A DNA stretch of 64,000 bases from CAIVAT01 sp964525995 (GCA_964525995.1 CAZGIM010000002.1:186001-250000), one strand, 5' to 3'. Shown: positions 24,391-33,708, numbered from the stretch's first letter. Numbers and translations are program-made. Notes: a model not told the origin generated them from the sequence alone.

Positions 24391-25452
24391 TCAATCGAGG
24401 GCGCTGACCAGGATAAAGGAATGGTTCACATTACGAAACTGGTTGTAAATCAAAATATTTTTTAGTTTCGAAGGAACCATTTGATTCAGGCGTAGCATTT
24501 CGGGATAGCGCTGACTTTTCAGAATATGTGCGGCCGCATACAATGCAAATCCGGTTGAAGTATGATATTCACCGCAAAGATGTTTGTACCATGCAAGCGG
24601 TGTCGAAGAGAAAAAATCGGTTGTAAAACGTCGGTAAACCGGATCAAAGACGGCATCGCCGCTGATTCCCGTTATGACAAGGTCGATCTCTTCGGTTTGT
24701 AGATTATTTTGTCGCAGAAATTCAGTCAGAGCTTGTTCAGGGTGATAGGAACCGTGAAAATCAATCAGCGTTCTGACATCCCGGATTTGTGCGTAGGAAC
24801 GCTCCGACTTTTCTGATGAGATGAGAAAAAAGGCAGCGCCTTCGCCGGCAAGCGCGCCGGGCGTATCGTGTTCGAGCAGCCGCATATTGTTCACCGGTTG
24901 CCGTTTCCATAATCCGATCCTGCGGGTGATATTCAGATGGTTGAGCGTCATCTCATCGATACCGCCAACCAGTACCTGTTTCGCCGAGCCCTCCTCAAGC
25001 TGAAGCATCCCGTCGATCAATCCGCTCTCGAAGGAGAAAATCCGGTGAACATAGGTGGTATTATAATTATGGCACTTCAGGTGGATCGCTATCTGCGAGC
25101 TGATAGTGTTATAGGTTGATTGAATGAACGGGGTGGGGTTGAGGAACCGCTCTTCCTTCGAGATTCCGCTCAGAATCTTTTCGGTGTCCTCAACGCTTCC
25201 CAATCCTGTACCGGTGATGATAGCTTCCGGCATTGAGCACCCGGCATCGGCTAGACACATGCGTGCTGAACTGATCCCCATCCGGATCAGACGGCTCATG
25301 CGGCGAAGCGGAATCGGATCAATATACGTTTTATAGACCGGTTCGACACATTTTAAAAAATCGGTCGTGTATTCCATGGCTTCGGCCGGGAATTGCCCTG
25401 GTACCAGAGTCTGCTGGGGAGAAATCAGTCCGATGCCATTGATGAAGTTCAT
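24391..25452 (-). CDS. Ketosynthase-like chain-length-factor-type protein, copy 2
   Basis: A 353-residue thiolase-fold protein that, like copy 1, lacks the nucleophile: the loop reads YVHRIFSFESGLIDGM. The His motif is also lost (TGISGDAVFD). The shared YKHLCGEYHTSTGF segment near the C-terminus ties it to copy 1. It should dimerise with the KS encoded at 25471 and set chain length. The two KS+CLF pairs probably arose by tandem duplication of a two-gene unit, since each CLF lies directly downstream of a closely related KS. Confidence 0.87.
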   Translation of the reverse strand: MNFINGIGLISPQQTLVPGQFPAEAMEYTTDFLKCVEPVYKTYIDPIPLRRMSRLIRMGISSARMCLADAGCSMPEAIITGTGLGSVEDTEKILSGISKEERFLNPTPFIQSTYNTISSQIAIHLKCHNYNTTYVHRIFSFESGLIDGMLQLEEGSAKQVLVGGIDEMTLNHLNITRRIGLWKRQPVNNMRLLEHDTPGALAGEGAAFFLISSEKSERSYAQIRDVRTLIDFHGSYHPEQALTEFLRQNNLQTEEIDLVITGISGDAVFDPVYRRFTTDFFSSTPLAWYKHLCGEYHTSTGFALYAAAHILKSQRYPEMLRLNQMVPSKLKNILIYNQFRNVNHSFILVSALD

Positions 25453-25470
25453 TATTAACCAAAGATTGAT

Positions 25471-26670
25471 TTAAACTTTTGTGAAGATCAGGGAAGTATC
25501 ATTGCCACCGAATCCGAAGGAGTTTGACATCACTGTTTGCACCGATTGACCGGTAATCATCCGGGTTACCGGGTAAAAATTCAGCTCTTCAATTTTTTCC
25601 GAAAAGTTAAGGTTCGGCCAGATGACCTGGTGTTGCAGACAAAGAATTGAAAGAATAGCTTCAATAGATCCTGCGGCGCTGGTAGTATGTCCGGTAAACG
25701 GTTTCGTGGAGCTCACCCTGGGAATCCGGTCGCCGAAAAGGGCCTCGATGGCTTTCCCTTCGGAGATGTCGTTGTTATCGGTTCCGGTGCCGTGGGCATT
25801 GATGTAATCGATATCGGAGGCATCCAGACCGCTCAGTTCGAGCGCTTTCTTCATCGCAAGGTAAGCGCCGATCCCGTCGGGCGAAGAAGCAGTCTGATGA
25901 AACGCTTCACAGGCATTTCCCCACCCTTTCAGTTCGCAGACAGGTTTATTACCTGTAATCTCCAAAACATCTTCAGATTCCAGTACCAGGTACGCTGATC
26001 CCTCGCCAAGGTTAATTCCCGCCCGGTTTTTATCAAAGGGACGACATGGATGCTGATCTAAAATTTTCAACGCATTGAATCCGTTCAGGTGAAATTTGGT
26101 GAGCGATTCGCATCCACCTGCAAGAACCCGGTCGAGTTTTCCGCTCCTGATCAGACGGGCTCCAAGTAAAATGGCGTTGGCTGCTGAAGAACAGGCTGTA
26201 CTGATAGTGGTAATGAAGTCGGTCAGGCCGAACCGCGACGCAATCCGCTCGGTGCTGTCGGCACAATCGTAACTGTCGATATAAACGTTGCGTGTTTCAT
26301 TGGTAAGAAAATCGTTGTAAAAGAGTTCACAACGATCCATACCGCCAACGGTGGTTGCTGAGATCAGTCCGGTCCGAAGTTCGCGGTGATGGCCTAAACC
26401 AGCATGGGAAAAAGCTTCCGACGCAGCGATAATACCCAAAACCGTGTTTCGCGAATATCCCTCCTCCGGCTCGATCCCGGCCATTTCAAGCAATTCGGGG
26501 AGCGTTTTCCTGACTTCTCCAACAATTAGTTCATCACGCAGGACGGTATCAATATTACAAATCCTTCCGACACCGGGAATACCGGAGATCATGGATTGGT
26601 AACACTCCTGAACCGTACTGCCTATGGATGAAATGATGCCATAACCAGTAACGTAGATCCGCCGGGTCAT
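25471..26670 (-). CDS. Beta-ketoacyl-ACP synthase (KAS II-type), paired copy 2
   Basis: An intact condensing enzyme of 399 residues. The nucleophile is Cys160 in TISTACSSAANAIL. The catalytic His residues are in NAHGTGTDNNDIS and KPFTGHTTSAAGSIEA. It ends FGFGGNDTSLIF, as in other KAS II enzymes. It is 6 bases downstream of the ACP gene and 18 bases upstream of its Cys-less partner. It extends ACP-bound chains, probably of the polyene. Confidence 0.94.
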   Translation of the reverse strand: MTRRIYVTGYGIISSIGSTVQECYQSMISGIPGVGRICNIDTVLRDELIVGEVRKTLPELLEMAGIEPEEGYSRNTVLGIIAASEAFSHAGLGHHRELRTGLISATTVGGMDRCELFYNDFLTNETRNVYIDSYDCADSTERIASRFGLTDFITTISTACSSAANAILLGARLIRSGKLDRVLAGGCESLTKFHLNGFNALKILDQHPCRPFDKNRAGINLGEGSAYLVLESEDVLEITGNKPVCELKGWGNACEAFHQTASSPDGIGAYLAMKKALELSGLDASDIDYINAHGTGTDNNDISEGKAIEALFGDRIPRVSSTKPFTGHTTSAAGSIEAILSILCLQHQVIWPNLNFSEKIEELNFYPVTRMITGQSVQTVMSNSFGFGGNDTSLIFTKV

Positions 26671-26676
26671 GAACGC

Positions 26677-26931
26677 CTATTTTTTATGCTCGGTGATATA
26701 TTCGGCCATGGTGCGGATCGAATAAAAGATCTTTTTACCGTCTTTGGGATCTTCAATCTTAATACCGTAATTTTTTTCAAGAAGAACAATCAGCTCCAGC
26801 GCATCAATCGAATCAAGGCCTAATCCTTCGCCAAATAAGGGGGAATCGGGATTTATATCTTCGGGTTTGATATCTTCCAAATTTAATTGCTCAATGACCT
26901 CTTTTTTCAGTTTTTCAATTAATTCTTCCAT
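26677..26931 (-). CDS. Acyl carrier protein 2
   Basis: An acidic helical protein of 84 residues. The phosphopantetheine site is Ser41 in GLGLDSIDALELIVLL. It carries the growing chain as a thioester. It lies between the half-size KS gene and the paired KS, with gaps of 2 and 6 bases. The EDINPDSPLF segment and the acidic helix II resemble the ACPs of aryl-polyene loci more than primary AcpP. The other ACP of the cluster is at 36825-37076. Confidence 0.94.
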   Translation of the reverse strand: MEELIEKLKKEVIEQLNLEDIKPEDINPDSPLFGEGLGLDSIDALELIVLLEKNYGIKIEDPKDGKKIFYSIRTMAEYITEHKK

Positions 26932-26933
26932 GT

Positions 26934-27587
26934 TTATCGCTCATTTTGGTTCTTTAATAAGTTCAAATGTTGGGCATCAAAAGGTACAGGACTGAATGAA
27001 ACCGCTTTTGTTCCGGTATTTTCATCTTCATTTTCAACCATTGTCAGCAAGGCTTCACAACGGTTCCCCAATACTTCCACCCATCCGCAGATACAGCAGT
27101 CTACCCGTTTCCGGATGAACAAATCGGTTACATATCCTTCAATCAGCCTACTCTCGAAAGATTCAGAGACCAGAAAGGCATTCTCACCCTTGATATTATT
27201 CCTGATACAAATCTCGCCGATGACAATATTCGGCAGGGTGTAAACAAAAACCGACGGACTGGGAAAGTATTGTTCCCGGTCGCGGATGGTTTCATTATGT
27301 GCAATATCTGTGTCAAGACTGGAGCTTGAATTCGAAAGCACCACCCCGATCGACTCAGGAGGGTACCCTTTCAGTTCCCTGTTTCTCAATAACAGATCTG
27401 AAGTAACTATTCCGAGCTTTCCAAGAGCGTCCATCTTGTAAAACTTGGGATAGTTTATCTGTTCCTGCTTATACAGTGCTTTGATAAAGTCGGCAAAGGT
27501 ACAAATATTTTCCTGATAAAAGAGTAACCGTCCGTTTACCATGCATTTAAAGCCATCAATGAGGGCGTATGATGTGATGACCTGTCT
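26934..27587 (-). CDS. Half-size ketosynthase-like protein
   Basis: About 217 residues from ATG 27587, which follows the stop of the upstream KS gene by one base (TGA-G-ATG). It matches only the N-terminal half of a KS fold: FVYTLPNIVIGEICIRNNI corresponds to the TLPNMxxGxISIxxGxxG stretch, and DCCICGWVEVLG to the VMxxGGxEA strand. The expected nucleophile position reads FLVSESFESRLI, with Ser or Glu rather than Cys. The whole C-terminal half, including both His motifs, is absent. It is not frameshifted. It is probably a structural or scaffolding partner, or an ACP-binding protein; function unknown. Confidence 0.75.
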   Translation of the reverse strand, partial: RQVITSYALIDGFKCMVNGRLLFYQENICTFADFIKALYKQEQINYPKFYKMDALGKLGIVTSDLLLRNRELKGYPPESIGVVLSNSSSSLDTDIAHNETIRDREQYFPSPSVFVYTLPNIVIGEICIRNNIKGENAFLVSESFESRLIEGYVTDLFIRKRVDCCICGWVEVLGNRCEALLTMVENEDENTGTKAVSFSPVPFDAQHLNLLKNQNER

Positions 27588-27591
27588 CATC

Positions 27592-28764
27592 TCAGATTTT
27601 TTTAAAAACAACGGCTGCATTACATCCGCCGAATCCGGAAGCGGTCTTGAGCGCCTTTTCTACTTCTCCGGATCGGTGTTCGGTAAGAATGTTCAATGGC
27701 ACTGTCACTCCGGGTGTCTCAAATCCCGCCGACCGGTATAGCTGGTTGTTCCGCAGGCAGGCAACCGACACAGCCGATTCGATGATGCCGGCAGCGCCCA
27801 GGGTATGTCCCCAGTACCCTTTCTGACTTGCCACCGGAGCTTGCTCTGCGTTACTCAACCCGATGGCTTTGGCTTCCATTTCATCGTTGTACGCCGTCGC
27901 GGTTCCGTGCGCAGCGATGTAATCCAGGTCTGATGCCTCAACTCCGGCCTGATCCAAGGCACGGTCGATGGCGAGACTAAGTTCCTGTCCCGTCCTCGAA
28001 GGACCTGAGATGTGGTTTGCATCATTGGTGGTTGCACCTCCGGCAAGAATAACTGCTTTGCCGTTATCCTCAGGCGCCCTCGACGACAAGTGAATGGTTC
28101 CTGCCGCTTCCCCTAATGAAAGACCGGTCCTGTTCTGATCGAAAGGCTTGCAGGGATCGGGACTGAGCGCCTGGAACGACATGAATCCTGCAACCACAAA
28201 TTCAGAGATGATATCGCCGCCGGCAACAATAACATCATCGTACCTTCCCGCTTCAATGATTCTTGAAGCTGTAATCAATGACAAAACCCCTGAAATACAT
28301 GCATTGGAAATGATAACGGGTGTATTGACGAAACCGAAAAAGGTTTGTATCACCCGGGCCAATTCCCAAAGATACAGCCGCTTGTGATTGAACCTCGCTT
28401 TATACCGGTCCTCCAGAAGATCGATATTCCCTTTGGTCGTACTCAGCGCCAGCAGTGTTTTCGGATGGTATGGATTGATATTGTTGCCCTGTAGAACATC
28501 GTAAATGGAGGTGATCAGTAACTTTTCAAGCCGGGTAAAGGAGTCGGGAGTTATCTTACGTTTATGCTGTTCGCAAATAGCATGAAAACGCCCTTCCAGG
28601 GTTTCCGAATCGACTCTTGAAAGAGGAACCGGCCTGGGATAAAGCTGCGGATCATCCGAAATCCTGATTCCGATGGTGTTGGCAAGAATTGCTTCAATGT
28701 TTTCCTGCGTGGTGAATCCGAGGGAAGAGATGATGTTATCTTTTAAAATATAAGTCTGCCTCAT
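27592..28764 (-). CDS. Beta-ketoacyl-ACP synthase, third intact copy
   Basis: An intact KS with the Cys in IISNACISGVLSLITA (about residue 156), His motifs AAHGTATAYND and KGYWGHTLGAAGIIE, and the C-terminal ASGFGGCNAAVVF. It is more divergent than the paired copies. ATG 28764 follows the thioesterase stop by 2 bases and is preferred to ATG 28788, which overlaps that gene. It is translationally coupled to the half-size KS gene downstream, which may be its partner. It may act as the initiating KS that accepts the aryl starter. Confidence 0.91.
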   Translation of the reverse strand: MRQTYILKDNIISSLGFTTQENIEAILANTIGIRISDDPQLYPRPVPLSRVDSETLEGRFHAICEQHKRKITPDSFTRLEKLLITSIYDVLQGNNINPYHPKTLLALSTTKGNIDLLEDRYKARFNHKRLYLWELARVIQTFFGFVNTPVIISNACISGVLSLITASRIIEAGRYDDVIVAGGDIISEFVVAGFMSFQALSPDPCKPFDQNRTGLSLGEAAGTIHLSSRAPEDNGKAVILAGGATTNDANHISGPSRTGQELSLAIDRALDQAGVEASDLDYIAAHGTATAYNDEMEAKAIGLSNAEQAPVASQKGYWGHTLGAAGIIESAVSVACLRNNQLYRSAGFETPGVTVPLNILTEHRSGEVEKALKTASGFGGCNAAVVFKKI

Positions 28765-28766
28765 GC

Positions 28767-29189
28767 TTATTTGGGTAAGATGCTCCATTTTTGTTTCCAG
28801 CCTGTGAAAAATTCAGGCGCTGTTAGTAATAACTCCCCCTGGGGAGTCAGGAAAACCTGGGTGGATGAACCAGTTGCTGCTATTTCGCCGGTATTTTTTC
28901 GATAAATGGTATATTCAAAGACGATCTTGGCCGCATCGGTAGGGATGAACCTTGTTTCGACGATGGCCACATCGCCATATTCCAGCGGCCTTTTATAATC
29001 ACACTGGATTTTAACCAGCGGGATCATCACATTATGTTTATAAACATCGAGATAACCCAGGTTGTATTTCAAACCGAACGATTCGCGGCCATCTTCAAAA
29101 TATTTCAGGTAGTTTCCGTGCCAGACTATGCGCATCGAATCGACCTCCGAAAATCTGACCAGGATCTCTTTTCGATCAATTAATTCCAT
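28767..29189 (-). CDS. Acyl-CoA/ACP thioesterase, 4HBT hotdog family
   Basis: A single hotdog domain of 140 residues: EVDSMRIVWHGNYLKYFEDG is the YbgC-type active-site helix, with DSMRIVWHGNY in place of the usual D-x-x-G-H-V-N-N-x-x-Y. It should release or edit chains on ACP. Aryl-polyene loci regularly carry such a thioesterase. It lies 3 bases after the ABC permease gene and 2 bases before the KS start. The only other 4HBT gene in the window is at 6248-6655. Confidence 0.9.
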   Translation of the reverse strand: MELIDRKEILVRFSEVDSMRIVWHGNYLKYFEDGRESFGLKYNLGYLDVYKHNVMIPLVKIQCDYKRPLEYGDVAIVETRFIPTDAAKIVFEYTIYRKNTGEIAATGSSTQVFLTPQGELLLTAPEFFTGWKQKWSILPK

Positions 29190-29192
29190 GGA

Positions 29193-30494
29193 TCATTTGT
29201 TCAAGGGATTTTTCAACTTCCTGTAGAATGCTGTGACTGATATCATTACCAGAAAAAAGATAAGAAGTCGCAGAATATCCGGAAAAATCTCACGGATGCC
29301 TCCTCCCCTCAGAAAGATCGTGTAATAGCCGTTAAGCGCCCAGTTCAGCGGGGAGAAGGTGGCAAAATGCTGCATGGCGGGCACCATCAGATACGTGGGT
29401 ACCCACAATCCGCCTAAAGCTGCCATAATGATGATCGAGACAGCGCCGAAGGCCGCGGCCTGCTGATGAGTTCCTGCAACGGTTCCAACCAGTACCCCGT
29501 AGCCAAGGGCGGCAAGGGCGGTCATAATCGTGATGACGATGAGCGAAAAAATGTGGTGCCCCAATATCAGCGGAGCTACATTGACAAGCGGAAGAAGATA
29601 CAGGCCTGCCAACATCATCAGGACTGCCTGCAGAAAGCAAACAACCAGGTAAACGAATACCTTGGCCAACAACAACTGCATGTAAGTAACGGGCATGGCC
29701 ATCAGCCTGAACTGGCTTCCGGCTTCGCGTTCGATGATCATGCTCGATGTAAGCGGAATGATGATGAAAAACATTGCGAACACAGTCCAGGCAGGAACAT
29801 TATGCTCCGCCGAATCGGGAATCCGCTCCACCTCATGGAAGGAGGGGTACTCCTCCTGAAATACCACGGCATCTTTAAACGACAGGTCAGGAGGCTGGTA
29901 TGTAGGGAATGCTTTTGCCAATTCCTGGTTAAAGGTGCTGAATATCATCTCCGATTCGATCTGGTAATTGTACTGTTTCAGGGAACTGACCACACCATAC
30001 TGGAAACTCTTTTTTACCGCGGGATCAAAATAGAGGGTGATGGTATCGGTTACTCCGAAAGGGATCATATCAACGATGGCGGGGTTGTAAAGCCCGAAGC
30101 CGGCCATGGTCTTTGCAACCATCAGTTTGACGTTCGACCTGATCTTTTTGGTGACTCCTTTGGGAATGACTACTCCGACAACATATTTTCCATTTTTTAC
30201 CGCTTCGCGGATCGAGGAATCGGTGGCAGGCTTTCCATTAACAGAATCGATCAGGTTGAAATATCCTGCCTTCAGGAGGCCTTTACGGATTTTATATCCC
30301 AAACTGTCGCCGTCATGATCCTTGAACAGGACATTGACCTTGGTTTCACGGCTGACCGAGCTGTAACCGAATTCCTGAAGCAGCGACATGATGACGATCA
30401 GCACGGTGGGCATCAGGAACAGAATGATCAGCCCTGCTTTATCGCGTAACAGGATCAGCGTCTCTTTCCTTACAGTATAGAAAAATTTCGACAT
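29193..30494 (-). CDS. ABC-2-type transporter permease
   Basis: One N-terminal membrane helix (about residues 18-40), a large extracytoplasmic domain (about 45-225), then five or six C-terminal helices (about 235-425), including SMIIEREAGSQFRLMAMP, the conserved linker of the ABC2 family. This is the YhhJ/NodJ-like layout of exporters for hydrophobic compounds. The ATPase is encoded 9 bases upstream. It probably moves the polyene or its acyl precursor across the inner membrane to the LolA-like carrier and lipoprotein encoded at the end of the cluster. Confidence 0.92.
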   Translation of the reverse strand: MSKFFYTVRKETLILLRDKAGLIILFLMPTVLIVIMSLLQEFGYSSVSRETKVNVLFKDHDGDSLGYKIRKGLLKAGYFNLIDSVNGKPATDSSIREAVKNGKYVVGVVIPKGVTKKIRSNVKLMVAKTMAGFGLYNPAIVDMIPFGVTDTITLYFDPAVKKSFQYGVVSSLKQYNYQIESEMIFSTFNQELAKAFPTYQPPDLSFKDAVVFQEEYPSFHEVERIPDSAEHNVPAWTVFAMFFIIIPLTSSMIIEREAGSQFRLMAMPVTYMQLLLAKVFVYLVVCFLQAVLMMLAGLYLLPLVNVAPLILGHHIFSLIVITIMTALAALGYGVLVGTVAGTHQQAAAFGAVSIIIMAALGGLWVPTYLMVPAMQHFATFSPLNWALNGYYTIFLRGGGIREIFPDILRLLIFFLVMISVTAFYRKLKNPLNK

Positions 30495-30503
30495 AGGCTT
30501 TAT

Positions 30504-31250
30504 TTAGTCACGCATCTCCGTGCCGGTAAGATGAAGAAAGATATTTTCCAGATTCTTGAATTCAGGGTGTTCCCTGACCAGCTCCTTGGGATTTCCGATC
30601 GAGATGATCTTACCGCGGTCAACGATAGCTACCCGTGAGCAAAGATTTTCAGCCTCCTCCATGTGATGTGAGGTATAGATGATGGTAGTTCCCTCCTGGT
30701 TGATCTTATTGAGATATTCCAGGATGACGAATCGCGACTGGACATCAATACCCACGGTAGGTTCATCCAAAAAAATGACCCGGGGATGGTGCAAGAGTCC
30801 GGCGATCAGATTCACCCTTCGTTTCATCCCGCCGGAGTAACTGTCGATCTTTTTCCGTGCCACCTTTTCTAAACCGAAAACCCGGAGACAGTCAAAGATC
30901 CGGTCGTGCAAAACATTCCCTTTCAATCCGTACATGTTGCCGAAAAACGTAAGGTTTTCCAGCGCGGTCAGCGTAGGATAGAGGGCCAGATCCTGTGGAA
31001 CCACGCCGATCAGGTGCTTGATACGGCCCAAATCCCTACCGATATCGAGACCGTCGATGGTGATGGAACCCCGGGTCGGTTCGAAAATACCACACAGGAT
31101 GGAGATCGTCGTCGTCTTTCCGGCGCCGTTTGGGCCCAATAAGCCAAAAATCTCACCGGGATAAATATCAAGGGAGATGGAATCGACGGCAGGTTCCTCC
31201 GAACCTTTATAGATCTTGGTAAGATCCCTGATTTCAATAATGGGTTTCAA
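30504..31250 (-). CDS. ABC transporter ATP-binding protein
   Basis: A 248-residue ATPase with Walker A GPNGAGKTTT, signature YSGGMKRRVNL, Walker B VIFLDEPTVG and switch His in IIYTSHHMEEAE. This is the drug/NodI-type subfamily. It powers the permease encoded next. The upstream BtrH-like gene ends 5 bases before its start. Confidence 0.96.
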   Translation of the reverse strand: MKPIIEIRDLTKIYKGSEEPAVDSISLDIYPGEIFGLLGPNGAGKTTTISILCGIFEPTRGSITIDGLDIGRDLGRIKHLIGVVPQDLALYPTLTALENLTFFGNMYGLKGNVLHDRIFDCLRVFGLEKVARKKIDSYSGGMKRRVNLIAGLLHHPRVIFLDEPTVGIDVQSRFVILEYLNKINQEGTTIIYTSHHMEEAENLCSRVAIVDRGKIISIGNPKELVREHPEFKNLENIFLHLTGTEMRD

Positions 31251-31255
31251 AAATG

Positions 31256-32278
31256 TCAGAATTTGATTTTTTCAAGCTTCTTATAAACCATCTCTTCGTT
31301 TTGGGCAATGCCCATCAGCATATCCGATAACATACTGTAATCCTCCTCGGGCTTCGAGCGGTTCTTACAGTTCCGGGCGCCGATATAGGTGAATTCCCTC
31401 CATTTATTAGCGGTTTTCCCCATTATATCGGCTGCTTCCAACAATTCGGTGTGATTACCGAACAGCTCCCCGGCTTCTTTCAGGAAGGCCCCGTAAATAT
31501 ATCTGAAACCTGCTCCGCCGGTTCCGAAATCTTCTGCCATACGCAGAATCTGCCCTAAATAAAAGGAAGCTTTTTCATTTCCATGCTTCAGCGGCCATTT
31601 TTTCAGGTCGCGTGCCATCCATTTCAATCCCTTGACGCCAATCAGCGGGAACGGGATCCCGATCATCTCATATACCGTTTTCCTGATTCCTTTGATCACT
31701 GCCGGCTTAATGTCGATATCCGGCTTCATGCTGTTGATCCAGTACATCTTTCCCTGCGGTGCAAAGGCCCCGCCAGCATACCTGACCCGGAGCAGATCGT
31801 CATACGTAAGAACCTGCGGGAATTCCATCACAGTATCGCTGATATGATATAAGTTTCCCTCTTTCCCGAATGCCACCAGGTTGTGCATGTTATAATGTTG
31901 CCGGTACTCCGGAGGAAAAAAGGTGAGCTGAAATACGCCGACCTGCATCCCTGTCGGAATGCCCTGCTCCAGATTTTTGTCCAACAGCGCCATCGCTTCT
32001 TTCGGATCCTTGATCTTCTTGATCACCGTCGATTCAATGCCCAAATAACGAGTCGCCCTTTTAAAAACGGTGTTGGGCAGATTCCTGAAGGAGATCATTG
32101 GGGCAAACATAATCTTCAGAAAAGGAATATAACTGAAATAGAGCCCGTTTCCGATCCCGAATGCCATAGGTTCCGAGATGTCGAGTCCGTAAAACTTAAA
32201 CAGGTTGGAGGTGGCCCCGCTTTCACAATGTCCGGCTTGCCGGTGTGTATAATTGATTATGGTCTTAGTGGTTTCCAT
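31256..32278 (-). CDS. BtrH-like acyl-transfer protein (BtrH_N + DUF4872), copy B
   Basis: A 340-residue protein opening INYTHRQAGHCESGATSNLF, a BtrH_N-type N-terminus with the conserved Cys of GHCESG. A C-terminal DUF4872-type helical domain follows (about 170-335, with GAGFRYIYGAFLKEA). BtrH moves an acyl group from an ACP to an amine acceptor in butirosin synthesis. By analogy this protein may transfer the polyene or another acyl group from an ACP. Copy A at 32707-33708 is about half identical by eye. Copy B lies just upstream of the ABC exporter genes. Confidence 0.85.
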   Translation of the reverse strand: METTKTIINYTHRQAGHCESGATSNLFKFYGLDISEPMAFGIGNGLYFSYIPFLKIMFAPMISFRNLPNTVFKRATRYLGIESTVIKKIKDPKEAMALLDKNLEQGIPTGMQVGVFQLTFFPPEYRQHYNMHNLVAFGKEGNLYHISDTVMEFPQVLTYDDLLRVRYAGGAFAPQGKMYWINSMKPDIDIKPAVIKGIRKTVYEMIGIPFPLIGVKGLKWMARDLKKWPLKHGNEKASFYLGQILRMAEDFGTGGAGFRYIYGAFLKEAGELFGNHTELLEAADIMGKTANKWREFTYIGARNCKNRSKPEEDYSMLSDMLMGIAQNEEMVYKKLEKIKF

Positions 32279-32288
32279 ATTTTCTCGT

Positions 32289-32684
32289 TTATTCTATATT
32301 TCTGAGTTGATCGATCGTTATATTAAAAGCCTTCGCATATTTCTGCAACGTTTTTTCATTCAGTCGTTTAAACACTGCGGGTTTGAAATGCCATTTGACC
32401 CGCCAGATGGATATCCCGGCAATTATCCCAAGATTCATGGGATCGAGAAGGTTCTTTTCCATATAATAAACGACCGGACTTACTTTCCCTTCCTTTACCC
32501 GTTTTCGGGCATCTTCGATCCGTTCGCCAAAATGATCCCAGGCCTGCTGAAGGATGATCCGGTCAGGTTCGCTGTGATATCCGACCGTTTTTTTGTATTG
32601 ACCATCATTCTCGTACGAATAAAGGAGTTCGCGGGATTGTCCGTAGTCCTTATTCTTGTAAATCGGATTTTGATTTTCTTCCAT
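32289..32684 (-). CDS. Small unknown protein paired with BtrH-like copy B
   Basis: 131 residues, no signal peptide or membrane segment. The core GKVSPVVYYMEKNLLDPMNL is shared with the 141-residue protein at 33715-34140, and both end in a helix-turn-helix-like stretch (LQKYAKAFNITIDQLR here). Both have the pattern RIILQQAWDHFGERIEDARK. The stop is 11 bases before the BtrH-like start. Not assigned to any family I recognise. Each of the two copies precedes a BtrH-like gene, so it is probably a partner or adaptor of that enzyme. Confidence 0.8.
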   Translation of the reverse strand: MEENQNPIYKNKDYGQSRELLYSYENDGQYKKTVGYHSEPDRIILQQAWDHFGERIEDARKRVKEGKVSPVVYYMEKNLLDPMNLGIIAGISIWRVKWHFKPAVFKRLNEKTLQKYAKAFNITIDQLRNIE

Positions 32685-32706
32685 AAGGATGTTTTAAAAA
32701 CGATAA

Positions 32707-33708
32707 TCAATTGATTTTGGCAAGTTTACTAAATATTTTCTCTTCCGAATCGGCGATCTCTAAAAGTTTATCCGCTAAAAAATCGTACGACTGTTCAGGC
32801 TTCCCTCTTTTTTTACAATTTCGTGAGCCAAGGTAAGAAAATTCCCTCCACTTATTTGCATTTTCGCCCATCTCGAACGATATTTCCCTCAACCATGACT
32901 GATTTAAAACATCGGCCGCCTCATTCAGAAAAGCTCCGTAAATGAACCTGAATCCGGCGCCGGCAGTTCCGACCTCTTCCTCCATACGGAGAACCTGTCC
33001 TAAGTAAAAAGATGCTTTTTCAGTTCCGAGCTTCTTCTCCCATTGCCTCATCTGCTTCGAAAGGAACCGGATTCCTTTAACCCCGATGAGCGGGAAGGGA
33101 ACCCCAATCATGTTATTAGCGGTTTTCCAGATACCTTTGATAATGGCTGGCTTGAAATCGACTTCATTGGGAATTGTCTCCAGATAGTACATCTTACCCT
33201 GAGGGGCAAAAGGTCCCTTGGCAAACCTGACCCTGACCAGATCATCGTAACTGATCTCGACCAGATGTTCCATCAGCGTATCACTCACAAAATAGGTTCC
33301 ATTGTCGTGGCCATACACAACCATGTTGTGCATATTGTAGTGCATGCGGTACTCGGCTGGAAAGAACGGCAGATTAAAAGTCCCTACCTGCAACCCGACC
33401 GGGATACCCAGTTCGACAATCTCGTTCAATTTTGTCATCGCATCTTTGGGATTGCGGAATCGGTGGCTTCGGGTTTCGATCCCCAGGGTGCGGGTTGAAC
33501 GGTCGAATACCATGCCGGGCCAGACTCTGAAAGAAGTGGTAGGGGCATGCTGCATCCGGAGAAAGGGGAGGTAGCTGAAAAACAGGCCGGCCCCGATCCC
33601 GAAGACCATGGGCTCACTGATCTTAAACCGATAATAATTCAACAGATTTGAGGTAACTCCGCTCTCGCAATGACCTGCCTGTCTGTGTTCATAATTGAGT
33701 TTTACCAT
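32707..33708 (-). CDS. BtrH-like acyl-transfer protein (BtrH_N + DUF4872), copy A
   Basis: A 333-residue paralogue of the 31256-32278 protein. It opens LNYEHRQAGHCESGVTSNLL with the same Cys and His positions, then HYNMHNMVVYGHDNGTYFVS and the DUF4872-type tail GAGFRFIYGAFLNEA. By analogy with BtrH it should take an acyl group from an ACP and pass it to an acceptor. The two copies plus their small partners form a tandem duplicated two-gene unit. Divergence suggests different donors or acceptors. Confidence 0.86.
   Translation of the reverse strand: MVKLNYEHRQAGHCESGVTSNLLNYYRFKISEPMVFGIGAGLFFSYLPFLRMQHAPTTSFRVWPGMVFDRSTRTLGIETRSHRFRNPKDAMTKLNEIVELGIPVGLQVGTFNLPFFPAEYRMHYNMHNMVVYGHDNGTYFVSDTLMEHLVEISYDDLVRVRFAKGPFAPQGKMYYLETIPNEVDFKPAIIKGIWKTANNMIGVPFPLIGVKGIRFLSKQMRQWEKKLGTEKASFYLGQVLRMEEEVGTAGAGFRFIYGAFLNEAADVLNQSWLREISFEMGENANKWREFSYLGSRNCKKRGKPEQSYDFLADKLLEIADSEEKIFSKLAKIN

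Noticed and set aside
29466..30449. Long plus-strand open frame of 327 codons
   Set aside because: It lies opposite the ABC permease gene, whose membrane-protein pattern and operon position are convincing; the plus frame is rich in His/Asp and has no family match.
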